Translations under genes and position numbers: made by a program
Shown here: in pieces, positions 51,426-61,493 of the stretch
How positions within the stretch are numbered: the stretch's first letter is position 1
Layout: every line of letters starts with the position of its first letter
Assembly: GCA_963729815.1 (NCBI GenBank)
Contig: CAVSPU010000002.1
Coordinates: 186,001-250,000 of the forward strand
Length of the DNA stretch: 64,000 nt
Source: DAHUXN01 sp963729815
GTDB taxonomy: Bacteria; Acidobacteriota; Terriglobia; Acidiferrales; UBA7541
Direction of reading: 5' to 3'
Notes under the pieces: model-generated
Databases searched by the model: none
What the model was told of the DNA's origin: nothing
What the model saw: the letters and a program-made list of their open reading frames with translations, nothing else

Positions 51426-54400
51426 TTGAGACTTAGCGCATTTGGCGTACGGAGAAACACTCTGCTTATCCTCGTAGCGTTCCTCGCCTGCATGATCGGA
51501 ACGCAGGCACAGCAAGCGCGAGGCCCGCAGACAACTGTTTCTGGAATTGTGACGGCCGCAACTCACGAGCCGATTCCCGGCGCGACTGTGCGAATCGAAA
51601 ACACGACAACGCATCTAAGTTGGGTCACTTGGTCGGACGAAGACGGCAAGTTTGGGTTTCCCGGCCTCCCCGCGGGTGCGTATCACCTGACTTCGGAAGC
51701 ATTGGGATTTCAATCGAGTTCGCTTGACATCACGCTCGAAGAGACCTCTCCTCCTCCCCCGCCCCTGACCATCACTCTCCAGGTTCAGACGCTCGCGGAA
51801 ATGTCCGCTGGCACCGCTGCCACATCTCCTTCGGGGAAGCCTGGCGGTACAGGGAATCAAGCCCCGGCTGCAACGGCCAATCATGCTCTGGGCGCCCAGA
51901 GCAATCCGACCGGCGGACAGACTCCGAGCGCGGGCAGCCGGCGCGCTCCGCCGGGCGCGGCAATTCCGGCCGGCGTGAGCAACGCCATCCGGCAAGGCAT
52001 GGGAGGGTTTCAACAAGTGGACGTGGATGTAGAAGGCGGTGGAACTCCAGCCGCAGGCGAAGCGCAGGGAACGGCTCCGGCTGAATCGTCAGCTGGAGGT
52101 GCGATGGGTGCCGCCGCCTCATCCGATTCATATCTTCTCAACGGTTCGGTTGGAGTCAGCGCAGCGACATTTTCGCCGGGATTTGGAGGCGCTGGCGGAT
52201 TGCCCGGATCGAATTTGGGAGTTGAGTTGGGTCCTGCTCCTGGGCAGCGAGGTGGCATGTTTGCGGGTGGAGGCAGGGGAGGCGCAGGCGGTCCGGGAGG
52301 ATTTCGCGGCGGCGGTGGTGGCGGACGGATGTTCATGTCGCAGAGGTTGAGGCAGCAGGTGAACCGAATTCACTGGGGCTTCGTCAACACCTACGAAAAT
52401 TCGGCGTTCGACGCGCGGCCTTATTCCTTGACCGAACCAAATCCCCCGAAGATCAGCCATTACAACGAACGCTTCGGTCTCAACGCCGGCGGCCCGCTCG
52501 TGATTCCTCATATTTATGACGGCAGCGACAAGACATTTTTCTTTGCAAACTACACTCTCGGCCGCCAGAAGGAACCGATCGACAGCTTTGCGACGGTGCC
52601 AACGATCGCGGAGCGCGGCGGGAATTTCTGCGCCGTTGTCGCCGAGCTCTACAATCCGTTTTCGAACCTGAACGGGCCGCGCCAGCCGCTGGGGTGCTCC
52701 ATTCCGATAACCATGCAAAATAACGCGGCGCTGGGCCTTTTGAATTACATCCCGATGCCCAACGTGAGCACGGCCACCGCGGCGCTCAATTACCATCTCG
52801 AGGCGACCGTCCCGCAATCGAGCGATTCCGTGAACATTCACATCCTGCACACGATTTCAAAGAAGTTCAGCTTGAATGGCGGATACAACTTCAATTCCAC
52901 TCGCGGCAACACGCTCTCGAGTTTCCTCACGCTTGGCGGGACGTCCTCCACGCGAAATCAGAACGCCGATCTTCACTTTGTGCAGACCTGGTCGCCGCGG
53001 CTGACGAATGATTCCTATTTGAATTTCAGCCGCAGCCGTACGCAAGTCCTCAGCGACAATTCGTATGTGAACAACATTGCCGCCCAGCTCAACATCAGCG
53101 GTGTCTCGACTTCCCCAATCGATTATGGTATTCCGCAGATCAATTTCTCGAGCTTCACGGGCTTGAGCGACCCTGTGCCGTCTCTGGTCCGCAATCAAAC
53201 CATCCGCTTTAACGATACGGTCACCTACGTCTTGACCAAGCACGCCATCACCATGGGCGGCGAAATTCGCCGCATGGAACTCAACACGGCCTCAGACCCC
53301 ATCCCTCGCGGCGCCTTCAGCTTCACCGGCCAGATGACCAGCCAGCTCGACTCTTCCGGCAACCTGGTGCCGGGAGAGCTTGGCGTCGATTTTGCCGATT
53401 TTTTGCTCGGCGTACCGCAGACCACGCAGGCGCAGTTTGGCAGCACCAGCACCTATTTTCGCAATTGGGGCTTCATCGGGTTCGCGCAGGACGATTGGCG
53501 AATCAATCCGCGATTCACGTTTGAGTACGGCTTGCGTTATCAGGCCGAAACGCCACCCATCGAGCTCTACAATACGCTCGCGAACATCGCCGTGAATTCG
53601 GATTTCACGGCTGCGCAGGTGGTCGTGCCGGGCCAGCCAAACCCCTTCGGTGGGCCATTGCCGCGGTCGTTGATCAATGGCGACTACAACAATTGGGCGC
53701 CGCGCATCGGCCTGGCGTGGAAGCCATTCCAGAAGCAGCCAATTGTCGTGCGGGCTGGTTATTCGATTTTCTATAATGAATCTGTGTACGACCAACTCGC
53801 CCGCGAGCTGGCAAATCAGCCGCCCTGGGCGCAGGCGCAATTCAACGTCAACAACGTGCCCACGCAGATCTTGACGCTGGAGCAAGGATTTCTGGCTCAG
53901 TCCCAGTCCTCGTCCACCACCATAACGAACACAAAGGCCGTCGATCCGAATTACAAGCCGGGCAACGCGCAAATCTGGGATCTCTCAGCGGAGCGCCAAT
54001 TCCCGCACGGCTGGTTCCTCGACGTAACCTACACCGGAACGAAAGGCACGCATCTGGATTTGCTGGAAGCTCCAAACCGCATTCTTGCGGCCACGGGCCA
54101 GCGCCAGATTCCCAACGCCGATGGATTTACATACGACCAGTCCGTGGCCGACTCAAGCTACAACGCGCTGCAGGTCCGTCTGCAAAAACACTTCTCGCGC
54201 GGCTTGTCGTTTTATTCGCTATACACCTACGGAAAATCCCTCGACGATGCCAGCGCAATCGGGGGCGGAGGGGGCGTCGTGGTGCAGAATCAGAACGATT
54301 TCCGGCAGGATTGGGGACGCTCCGCTTTCGACATGACTCACCAGTTCCGCTCCGGCGAGACCTACCAATTGCCGTTCGGCCCCCGGCAACGCTGGGCGCG

Positions 54401-54878
54401 CAGCGGCTGGGCGGGCAAACTCCTCGGAAACTATCGCATCAATGGCGTTGTGACCATCAATAGTGGTTTACCGTTCACGGCGCTGGCCCCTCCCTCGTCG
54501 AACATCCAAAGCGGCGGCGGCTTTTCCGAACGTGCCGATCAGAACGGCAATGCTTGCCTTCCCGCCGGCCAGCGAACGCCGCTCGATTTCTTCAACACTT
54601 CCGTGTTTTCCGCGCCCGCGCCAGGAACGCTCGGAACAGCCGCGCGAGGCACCATCTGCGGCCCTGGCACTTTTAATATCAACGCTGGTTTCTCACGGTC
54701 CTTCGTCTTTGGGCGCGACCAGCAGCATCACATGGACTTGCGCTGGGAGGTCAACAACTTGACGAATACGCCGAATTTCGCCGGGCTTTCCACCGTTCTC
54801 GGCTCGAGCACCTTTGGCGAAGCGCTTGGCGCCGGGTCCATGCGCTCCATGGACGTTGTTTTGCGGGTGATGTTCTGA
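51426..54878 (+). CDS. TonB-dependent receptor, Oar-like, with carboxypeptidase-regulatory domain
   Basis: 1150 aa outer-membrane protein. Signal peptide 1-29, then a CarboxypepD_reg-like domain (about 36-105: TVSGIVTAATHEPIPGATVRI, FGFPGLPAGAYHLT). Residues 125-310 form a low-complexity Ala/Gly/Pro linker with poly-Gly runs. The plug/barrel part follows to the end (FFANYTLGRQKEP, GFAQDDWRINPRFTFEYGLRYQ, LGLAWKPFQKQ-type strands, final LRVMF). Ends in a hydrophobic residue (Phe) as expected for BAM targeting. Such receptors are expanded in Acidobacteria and likely import glycans or peptides. TTG start, GGAG upstream. The next gene starts inside its stop. Confidence 0.9.
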   Translation: MRLSAFGVRRNTLLILVAFLACMIGTQAQQARGPQTTVSGIVTAATHEPIPGATVRIENTTTHLSWVTWSDEDGKFGFPGLPAGAYHLTSEALGFQSSSLDITLEETSPPPPPLTITLQVQTLAEMSAGTAATSPSGKPGGTGNQAPAATANHALGAQSNPTGGQTPSAGSRRAPPGAAIPAGVSNAIRQGMGGFQQVDVDVEGGGTPAAGEAQGTAPAESSAGGAMGAAASSDSYLLNGSVGVSAATFSPGFGGAGGLPGSNLGVELGPAPGQRGGMFAGGGRGGAGGPGGFRGGGGGGRMFMSQRLRQQVNRIHWGFVNTYENSAFDARPYSLTEPNPPKISHYNERFGLNAGGPLVIPHIYDGSDKTFFFANYTLGRQKEPIDSFATVPTIAERGGNFCAVVAELYNPFSNLNGPRQPLGCSIPITMQNNAALGLLNYIPMPNVSTATAALNYHLEATVPQSSDSVNIHILHTISKKFSLNGGYNFNSTRGNTLSSFLTLGGTSSTRNQNADLHFVQTWSPRLTNDSYLNFSRSRTQVLSDNSYVNNIAAQLNISGVSTSPIDYGIPQINFSSFTGLSDPVPSLVRNQTIRFNDTVTYVLTKHAITMGGEIRRMELNTASDPIPRGAFSFTGQMTSQLDSSGNLVPGELGVDFADFLLGVPQTTQAQFGSTSTYFRNWGFIGFAQDDWRINPRFTFEYGLRYQAETPPIELYNTLANIAVNSDFTAAQVVVPGQPNPFGGPLPRSLINGDYNNWAPRIGLAWKPFQKQPIVVRAGYSIFYNESVYDQLARELANQPPWAQAQFNVNNVPTQILTLEQGFLAQSQSSSTTITNTKAVDPNYKPGNAQIWDLSAERQFPHGWFLDVTYTGTKGTHLDLLEAPNRILAATGQRQIPNADGFTYDQSVADSSYNALQVRLQKHFSRGLSFYSLYTYGKSLDDASAIGGGGGVVVQNQNDFRQDWGRSAFDMTHQFRSGETYQLPFGPRQRWARSGWAGKLLGNYRINGVVTINSGLPFTALAPPSSNIQSGGGFSERADQNGNACLPAGQRTPLDFFNTSVFSAPAPGTLGTAARGTICGPGTFNINAGFSRSFVFGRDQQHHMDLRWEVNNLTNTPNFAGLSTVLGSSTFGEALGAGSMRSMDVVLRVMF

Positions 54879-57040
54879 TGCGCCGGCTGATTCCATTGAT
54901 CGCCGCCGTTTTGTTCGCCGCTTCGCCTGCGTTGGCACAGGAGCAGAAGATTCCCATGGCGTCCCACCCCCAGGAAAAGCCCGTCGGCGTGATTCGCACT
55001 GGAGTCAGCCTGATCGTGATCGATGCGGAAGTGACCGGCCGCGACGGCTTGCCTGTGCGCGGACTCAAGGTCGATCAGTTCACTGTGCTCGAAGATGGTA
55101 AGCCGCAGAAGATTGTTTCGTTCGTTTACTCGGACATTCAAGCTCTCGAAACGGCTGCCAAAGCTGGCGCTGGAGGCCCCTCAGTTGTCGTGCCTCTGGA
55201 AGCCTCGGCGCAAACGACAAATGAAGACCTGAGCACCGTGGTGCGCGATCATCGCATGATCCTGCTGTTCTTCGATCTCTCCTCGATGGGCACGGACGAT
55301 TTGTTGCGCGCGCGGGATGCGGCGATGAAATTCGTCAAGCAGCAAATGAGCGCCGCTGATCTGGTGTCGGTGGTTGTGCTGGGAAGTGATTTGACCGCGC
55401 TCTGCGATTTTACGAACGATCGCGCGACGCTGGAGAAAGCTGTCGCCATGCTCACTCCGGGCATCAGCTCGCAGTTGGCCGGCTTATCCGCGGCGCCGGC
55501 GCAGGGCGGAGAATATGCCGTGAGCGAGGATACGGGCGCGGCGTACACGCCGGATGACACCGAGTTCAATATTTTCAACACCGACCGCAAACTCGCCGCC
55601 ATGCAAGGCCTCGCCGATCAGCTTCAGCACATTCCGGGGAAAAAGATCGTGATGCAGTTCACTGGTGGAATCACGCAGACGGGAGAAGAAAATCGCACTG
55701 AACTTCAAGCTGCCACCGACGCAGCCAATCGCGCGAACGTTTCTTTTTACACCGTGGACGCGCGCGGGCTGATGTCGGAAATTCCCGGTGGCGATGCGAC
55801 GCAGGATGCCGCGACGGGCACCTCGATGTTTTCTGGCGCCGCGGTCTATCGGCAAACCGAGGCGCGCCAGGACTCGCGCGACACGCTGACGACTTTCGCG
55901 GAAGACACCGGCGGCCGCGCCTTTTTTGACATTGGCGATCTGGGGCAGGCTTTCAAACAGGTGCAGGACGACACCGCCGGCTACTATTTGATCGGCTACA
56001 GCACTTCCAACACGAAGACGGACGGGGCTTGGCGCCGCGTGACGCTGAAGGTGAAAGCGTCGGGCGTCCACTTGCGGTATCGCGACGGCTACTTCGCCCC
56101 GCGCGATTTCAAGCACATGTCCACGGAAGATCGCGACGAGCAGCTCGAGGAAGCGTTGCGCTCGGATTCCCCGCGCGTCGAATTGCCCATCGCGCTCGAG
56201 GTTTCCCAGTTCCGGCTTGCCAATGGCGAAGTCTACGTGCCCATCGCGGCGAAGCTGCCGTCGGGTGCGTTGCAGTGGGCGGCGAAGCGCGGCAGCCAGC
56301 AGGATGAATTCGACTTCGCCGCGCAAGTCGAGGAGGCCGGCTCCCGGCACATTGTCGCGCAACTGCGAGACACGATCAGCGTTCGGCTGGACGCCGAACA
56401 CTTCGAGGCCGTGCATCGCAACGCTCTGCTTTACCAGGGCGGCATGATTCTCGCGCCCGGAACGTACAAGCTGAAATTCGTGGCCCGCGAAAATGAAACC
56501 GGCCGTATCGGCACGTTCGAGCAGGACCTTTCCATACCCGCGGCGGACAACAAAAAGCTGGCGCTCAGCTCGGTGCTCTTGTCGAGCCAGCTCGCACCTG
56601 TTGTGAAATCATCCGAAGTGCAAGTCAAGACCGTCGGCGTGGCAGCCAGCCTGAAGAATTCGCCTCTGGAGTTTTCCGGCGAGCGCCTGATTCCCAGTGT
56701 GACCAATGTTTTCAGGACCGCGCAGACGATCTACGTATTCTTCCAGGCCTATCTCCCGCATGGCGCTGATCCTTCGATGTTGCGCGGTGGGCTTGTTTTC
56801 TTCCGCGACGGCGTAGAGGTTAGCCGGACACCATTGCTGGCGCCCGTGGACATGGACGCCAAGGCGCATTCGGCGTCTTTTCGCATCAGTCTGCCGCCGG
56901 GGAAATTCCCTCTGGGGAATTATGCCGTGCAGGCTGTCGCAGTCGAAGCCGGAGAGCCGCTGGTGGCTTTTGGCCGCGCATACATGGCCGTGAATGCGGC
57001 TCCGCCCGCGCCCGCTGTTGCCCCGGCGCCTCAAAAATAG
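54878..57040 (+). CDS. VWFA-domain protein, Acidobacteria type
   Basis: 720 aa. Signal peptide 1-20 (ending LAQ). The N-terminal beta region (VIRTGVSLIVIDAEVTGRDG, then GLKVDQFTVLEDGKPQKIVSF) and the following VWFA domain (about 125-360; RMILLFFDLSSMGTDDL with the MIDAS-like D-S motif) match the VWFA-related family common in Acidobacteria. The C-terminal half (380-720) is beta-rich with QFRLANGEVYVPIAAKLP and an Ala/Pro tail. Coupled to the receptor by TGATG (the stop and start overlap by one base). Suggested role: periplasmic partner of the receptor, unproven. Confidence 0.87.
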   Translation: MRRLIPLIAAVLFAASPALAQEQKIPMASHPQEKPVGVIRTGVSLIVIDAEVTGRDGLPVRGLKVDQFTVLEDGKPQKIVSFVYSDIQALETAAKAGAGGPSVVVPLEASAQTTNEDLSTVVRDHRMILLFFDLSSMGTDDLLRARDAAMKFVKQQMSAADLVSVVVLGSDLTALCDFTNDRATLEKAVAMLTPGISSQLAGLSAAPAQGGEYAVSEDTGAAYTPDDTEFNIFNTDRKLAAMQGLADQLQHIPGKKIVMQFTGGITQTGEENRTELQAATDAANRANVSFYTVDARGLMSEIPGGDATQDAATGTSMFSGAAVYRQTEARQDSRDTLTTFAEDTGGRAFFDIGDLGQAFKQVQDDTAGYYLIGYSTSNTKTDGAWRRVTLKVKASGVHLRYRDGYFAPRDFKHMSTEDRDEQLEEALRSDSPRVELPIALEVSQFRLANGEVYVPIAAKLPSGALQWAAKRGSQQDEFDFAAQVEEAGSRHIVAQLRDTISVRLDAEHFEAVHRNALLYQGGMILAPGTYKLKFVARENETGRIGTFEQDLSIPAADNKKLALSSVLLSSQLAPVVKSSEVQVKTVGVAASLKNSPLEFSGERLIPSVTNVFRTAQTIYVFFQAYLPHGADPSMLRGGLVFFRDGVEVSRTPLLAPVDMDAKAHSASFRISLPPGKFPLGNYAVQAVAVEAGEPLVAFGRAYMAVNAAPPAPAVAPAPQK

Positions 57041-57134
57041 AAGTCGTCGGCTTTTGCACTTGTCGGGCTCCGCCGCAACCGCGAAAGAAGCCGCGACCCG
57101 CGTCCGCGAGAATCTTCACGGGCAATTCAGCCTC

Positions 57135-58772
57135 TCACTTCGCGAGATCGGTCATCTGTACGTGGAATTGATCGAGAATGTCTCCCGTCGCGAGATTCAT
57201 GGACGCGACCGCCAGTTGGTAACTGACGTCCGCTTGCACCAGCGTCTGCTCCGCCTGCGCGAGCTGCGTTTGCGCTGTGAGCACAAAAAAGACGGTCTCT
57301 CCTCCCAATTGGTACTGGCGCTGCTGAGCCTCGAGGTTCTTCTGCGACAAATTTAGCGAAATCTTGGCCGCTTCCATGGAAAGCTCGGCCTCCTCGAGCC
57401 CGTGAACGCCATTCACCACGTCTTGCGTGATTTGCTGCCGATTTTCGCGTTCGGTAAAGGCATCCCGCCGTTTTGAGACTTCGGCGCTTGCAAGCGTCGC
57501 TTCCGCCGCATGGTTCCCAAACGGAAACGTCAACGACACTGTCGCGCCATACGTTGGATACCCGAAATGAAATACCTGATTGAGCGCGTCGGGCCATCCG
57601 CTCGTTGCGATGACCACCGGCGGCGTCACGTTGTCGTTGATCAGATTTCCTCCCAGGCCATTGCTCGCATAAGTTGCCGATAGTGACAGATTGGGTTCGA
57701 GCCCGTTGTGCGCGATCCGAATGCTCGTATCGTCGATCGCAAGCTGCTGCCGGGAGACTTCCAGCTCGGGACGATTCGCGATCGCTTTTTGCAGTGCGGT
57801 GCTAATGTCAATGGACATCAAGCTCCCGGTCGGCTCAGCCTGCTCGGTCAGATTCAGGTCCAGCGCGCGAACATTTGGATCGAGGTCGGCGCCGATGCTG
57901 CGCCGCAGGGCATCCTCCATTTGCTTGAGCGTATATTCCGCCTGAATTTCGCTCACGCGGACCGCCGCAACCTGCGCTTCCGATTGATAAATTCCGAGAG
58001 GTGGAAGAGCGCCCAATTGCAGCGCCCGTTTGTCCTGATCGTACGTTTGCTGAGCCTCGGCGAGCGACTTCTTTTGCACCACCAGGTTTTCTCGCGCCTC
58101 CACCACCAGCCAGTACTGTTGGACAACGTTCATGACGATCTGGCTCACCTGCTGCTCGAGTTGCGCCCGCGTCAGTGCCAGATTGCGCTGCGCGATGAGG
58201 ATGGGCCCGCGATTCGGCAAGAGGCCTCTTCCGCGAAGGAGCGGCTGGGTGAGCGTAAATGTGAAAGTTCCGGCATCGGAAGGGTTGGTGAAGTAGAAGC
58301 CGTTGTTGGTGGAAAATTTGTTCACGAATAGCGAAGCCTGGTAATTGGTCCCCGTTTCCAGCGTCTGGCTGACGCCAATCTGCGCCGTCTGGCTCAGCGT
58401 GCTCGAGCCTTGGAGCGACGAAGGGGCGGGAGCGTTGCTGCGTTCGGCGTTGAAGCTGGAAGACGCAAGAGGATCGAACGGAGCGCGGGCAAAATCGATC
58501 TGGCTTTTCGCCTGGCCGATCTGCTGCTGGTCGATGTGAATATCCGTGTCATTGCTGAGCGCCAATCGAATGGCGTCTTCGAGCGCCATCTGCAGCTTAC
58601 CGTTCGCCATGTATGGCTGGAAATCCTGCCAACCCGGCGGTCGAGACGTCTCGTTCTGGCTGCTGAGCTGCCTGTTTATTGTGCTTCCTGGCGCACTCGT
58701 CTGCGCCCAGGCCGCAATCGCGCCAATAAGAATTGCCACACACAAGATCGCCCAAATCTTGAGTAGCTTCAT
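57135..58772 (-). CDS. TolC-family outer membrane efflux protein
   Basis: 545 aa from ATG 58772, with AGGGGG upstream. Signal peptide 1-23 (ending AWAQ). Two OEP repeats: first LQMALEDAIRLALSNDTDIHIDQQQIGQAKSQ, then the second starting about residue 300 with ISTALQKAIANRPELEVSRQQLAIDD. Long helical segments form the periplasmic tunnel. Outer membrane channel for a tripartite export system. Last gene of a minus-strand operon with a MacB-type permease and three adaptors; 84 bases separate it from the permease. Confidence 0.92.
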   Translation of the reverse strand: MKLLKIWAILCVAILIGAIAAWAQTSAPGSTINRQLSSQNETSRPPGWQDFQPYMANGKLQMALEDAIRLALSNDTDIHIDQQQIGQAKSQIDFARAPFDPLASSSFNAERSNAPAPSSLQGSSTLSQTAQIGVSQTLETGTNYQASLFVNKFSTNNGFYFTNPSDAGTFTFTLTQPLLRGRGLLPNRGPILIAQRNLALTRAQLEQQVSQIVMNVVQQYWLVVEARENLVVQKKSLAEAQQTYDQDKRALQLGALPPLGIYQSEAQVAAVRVSEIQAEYTLKQMEDALRRSIGADLDPNVRALDLNLTEQAEPTGSLMSIDISTALQKAIANRPELEVSRQQLAIDDTSIRIAHNGLEPNLSLSATYASNGLGGNLINDNVTPPVVIATSGWPDALNQVFHFGYPTYGATVSLTFPFGNHAAEATLASAEVSKRRDAFTERENRQQITQDVVNGVHGLEEAELSMEAAKISLNLSQKNLEAQQRQYQLGGETVFFVLTAQTQLAQAEQTLVQADVSYQLAVASMNLATGDILDQFHVQMTDLAK

Positions 58773-58856
58773 CGTTTCCCCCTGAGGAGCTGCCAGGATT
58801 TGTTGAGCCGAACCAGAAACTGCACCACGTGAAGCATGCCGCGTCCATCGCATCCA

Positions 58857-60161
58857 TTATTCGTAGCGAATCGCTTCGACCGGGTCGAGTCGCGCCGCCT
58901 TCACTGCCGGATAGATTCCGAAAATCATTCCCACAGAGATGGAAACCAAGAACGCGAGCAGAATCGAAGAAGCGGTGACGATTGTGGACCATCCCGCAAG
59001 CCATGCGATCAGCCGCGACATTCCGAAACCAAAAACAATGCCCAACACTCCTCCGGCGAAGGAGATCAAAGTCGCTTCGATCACGAACTGGCGAATGATG
59101 TCGAATCGCCGCGCGCCCACGGCCCGCCGCACACCGATCTCGCGCGTCCGTTCAAGGATGCTCGCGAGCATGATGTTCATGATGCCGATTCCTCCCACCA
59201 GCAGAGAGATCGACGCGATCGCCACCATTACTGTGTTGAACAGACGCTCCGTGCGCTGCTGTTCCGCGAGCAATTCGGCCGGCACGATCACGGTGAAGTC
59301 GCCCGCATTGTGGTGCGTCGTATTAAGCGCGGCGCGCACGATCTCGGCCACCGTGCCGCTGCTGGATGCGTCTGAGAGCTGCAGATAAACGCCGTCAATC
59401 TCATCTTTCATGTTGCTCAGGGAATCTTCCAAGCGGAGGGTGACGGAGTTTACCGGCGCGTAGATCAGATTATTCAGGTCTTGATTCGGCACGCCAGCGA
59501 CATCGGTTTGAGTGGTCAGTTGCGGTTCGGCGACGCCGATCACGTGAAACCACTGGTCGTCTACTTTGACGTATTGCCCGACCGCCTCGGAAGACCCGAA
59601 CAAATTGTATTTCGCCGCCGAACCAAGCACGCAGACAGGCGCCGCTCCGTCGTTTTCTTCCGCGCTGAAAAATCTTCCTTCGATAACATGCAGGCCCGCA
59701 ATCTGCTGGTAACTGGGGCCAACGCCGTACAACACCGGAACATCCTCCTCCGGTTTCGGGATCATCGTCGTTGGCGTGAAACGCTTGCGGGGGCTCGCAT
59801 CCTCGACGCCCTGAACGCCTGTGCGAAGCATACGGTAATCTCCGAACGTGAGGCCCGGAGAAGTTCGCCGCACCTTCTGCAGCTCTTGATAATTGTTCGC
59901 CTCCTTGGCCTCCACGATCAGGTTTCTCACGCCGAGCTGCTCGATAAATGCCATCACTTTCTGTTGCGCTCCCGCGCCAATGGAAAGCATCGAGACGACG
60001 GCAGCGACTCCGAAGATCATGCCCAGCATCGTCAGCAGGGAACGCAGCTTGTGAATCAGCAGGTTTTCGAATCCGAGGCGCAGGTCCGGCAGCCACTGCC
60101 TCAGTTTCTGTGAATACGCCAGTCTTGCTGAATTGGCTTCCCGTGTGGCCATGGTTTTCAT
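58857..60161 (-). CDS. MacB-type ABC transporter permease (FtsX domain)
   Basis: 434 aa. One N-terminal helix (about 40-60, FENLLIHKLRSLLTMLGMIFGVAA), a large periplasmic MacB_PCD domain (60-290), and three C-terminal helices of FtsX (TLISFAGGVLGIVFGF, ILLAFLVSISVGMIFGIYP) ending PAVKAARLDPVEAIRYE. The mechanotransmission architecture of MacB is complete, but the ATPase domain normally fused or adjacent to it is absent here. The start ATG overlaps the stop of the adaptor gene (ATGA). Substrate unknown; macrolides, peptides or lipids are typical for the family. Confidence 0.9.
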   Translation of the reverse strand: MKTMATREANSARLAYSQKLRQWLPDLRLGFENLLIHKLRSLLTMLGMIFGVAAVVSMLSIGAGAQQKVMAFIEQLGVRNLIVEAKEANNYQELQKVRRTSPGLTFGDYRMLRTGVQGVEDASPRKRFTPTTMIPKPEEDVPVLYGVGPSYQQIAGLHVIEGRFFSAEENDGAAPVCVLGSAAKYNLFGSSEAVGQYVKVDDQWFHVIGVAEPQLTTQTDVAGVPNQDLNNLIYAPVNSVTLRLEDSLSNMKDEIDGVYLQLSDASSSGTVAEIVRAALNTTHHNAGDFTVIVPAELLAEQQRTERLFNTVMVAIASISLLVGGIGIMNIMLASILERTREIGVRRAVGARRFDIIRQFVIEATLISFAGGVLGIVFGFGMSRLIAWLAGWSTIVTASSILLAFLVSISVGMIFGIYPAVKAARLDPVEAIRYE

Positions 60162-61483
60162 GGCGCACTGCCTCCTGCCAGGCCCCCGGCGTTCGCCGTT
60201 TTTGCGGCTCCGTTTGTTCCTCTCGCTGGATTTGACTCCGGATTGACGAGCGCGACTTCCGTTCCTTCCTTGATACCTTCGATTACAGCGATTCCTTCGC
60301 TCAGATACCGGATCTTGATTTCGCGCTGTTCGAAGCCGCTCCCGCTTTTCACGTAGACCGTGGGCTTGCCGCCTTTCTGAAAAACAGCTTCTCGTGGAAC
60401 GTAAAGCGCGTGCGCGAGGTCGGCGCCGAGCACTGTCAGATGTACCGTAAAACCCGGACGCAACTGTTCCACCGGCTGATCAAGCCCAACCGTCATATCG
60501 ACGGATTGTCCGGAGCCTTCGTCAAAGAAAAAATCATTGCCGGCCATCCCGGCGATGCTCTTGATTTTTCCTTTGAGAACGATTCCCGGCATCGCGTCGA
60601 TTCGAACTTCCACTGCATCGCCGATCTTGGCGTTCGCTCGGTCCGTTTCATTCAGCTTGCCCGCAATCTCCATCTGGCTGATGTCGATGACATCCGCCAC
60701 GACGCTGCCGGGATTCACCTGATCGCCGTTCTGGTATTCCGGCAGCTTCATGCCCTCGAAAAACAATCCACCGGCGGCATTCTCGTTCTCTCGCCGGACG
60801 ACAATGCCCTGGATCGGGGATTTCAATTCCATGTTCCCGATATTTTGTTGCGCCTGTTGCATCGCCAGGTGCGCCTTGTTGCTCTTCTCACTCGCCACGG
60901 CGATCGTCGCTTGATTGGAAGCCGAATGCGATTGAATGTCCTGCTGCAATTGCGCCAGCGCCCTTTTGGCCTCCCCCAGCGCGAGAATGTTTTTCTGCGC
61001 GTCAATCGCGCTCGCCAGCTCATTCTTGCTCACATCGAGCTCGGCTTGGCGCACCGCGAATTTTGCTTTGAGCAGGGCCGTCTGATCCTGGGCGGCCTGC
61101 ACCGCCGCATCGTCCTTGGCCTTGATGATCGCCTGCTCGGCCTGCTCGTAGTCCGACCGGTTCTGTTCGAGATTGTATTGTTGTTCGCTGGGGTCGAACC
61201 CGGCGACCACATCTCCGGCTTTGACCGGCGTCCCCGTTTTCAGCAATTGAATGATTTGCAGATTCCCGCCTCCGATTGGTGGTGCGATGAGCATCGCCGT
61301 GTGCAATGCCCGCAATTCGCCGGTTGTGTGCACTTCGAGCTGCACGTTGCCTTGCTTCACCCCGGTCGTCGGCACATTCTGAACCGTGGCGCGGACTCCA
61401 CCCTGAGCGGAACAGGACGCCCCGCTCCCTGCCAGCAGAAGCGAAAGAGCCAACATCGGCGATGGAGATCTTTTCCTCGTCAT
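60158..61483 (-). CDS. Periplasmic adaptor (HlyD/RND-type), third of three
   Basis: 441 aa from ATG 61483. Hydrophobic leader ending LLLAGSGASC, possibly a lipoprotein signal (Cys26), then barrel-sandwich halves: LHTAMLIAPPIGGGNLQIIQ / LLKTGTPVKAGDVV and a second one after a long alpha-hairpin (about 105-220), MELKSPIQGIVVR. The beta-barrel GSVVADVIDISQMEIAGKLNETD and membrane-proximal LYVPREAVFQKGGKPTVYVKSG complete a MacA-like protein. Its stop overlaps the permease start by four bases, the usual MacA-MacB coupling. Confidence 0.88.
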   Translation of the reverse strand: MTRKRSPSPMLALSLLLAGSGASCSAQGGVRATVQNVPTTGVKQGNVQLEVHTTGELRALHTAMLIAPPIGGGNLQIIQLLKTGTPVKAGDVVAGFDPSEQQYNLEQNRSDYEQAEQAIIKAKDDAAVQAAQDQTALLKAKFAVRQAELDVSKNELASAIDAQKNILALGEAKRALAQLQQDIQSHSASNQATIAVASEKSNKAHLAMQQAQQNIGNMELKSPIQGIVVRRENENAAGGLFFEGMKLPEYQNGDQVNPGSVVADVIDISQMEIAGKLNETDRANAKIGDAVEVRIDAMPGIVLKGKIKSIAGMAGNDFFFDEGSGQSVDMTVGLDQPVEQLRPGFTVHLTVLGADLAHALYVPREAVFQKGGKPTVYVKSGSGFEQREIKIRYLSEGIAVIEGIKEGTEVALVNPESNPARGTNGAAKTANAGGLAGGSAP

Positions 61484-61493
61484 CAGTGGTCTC

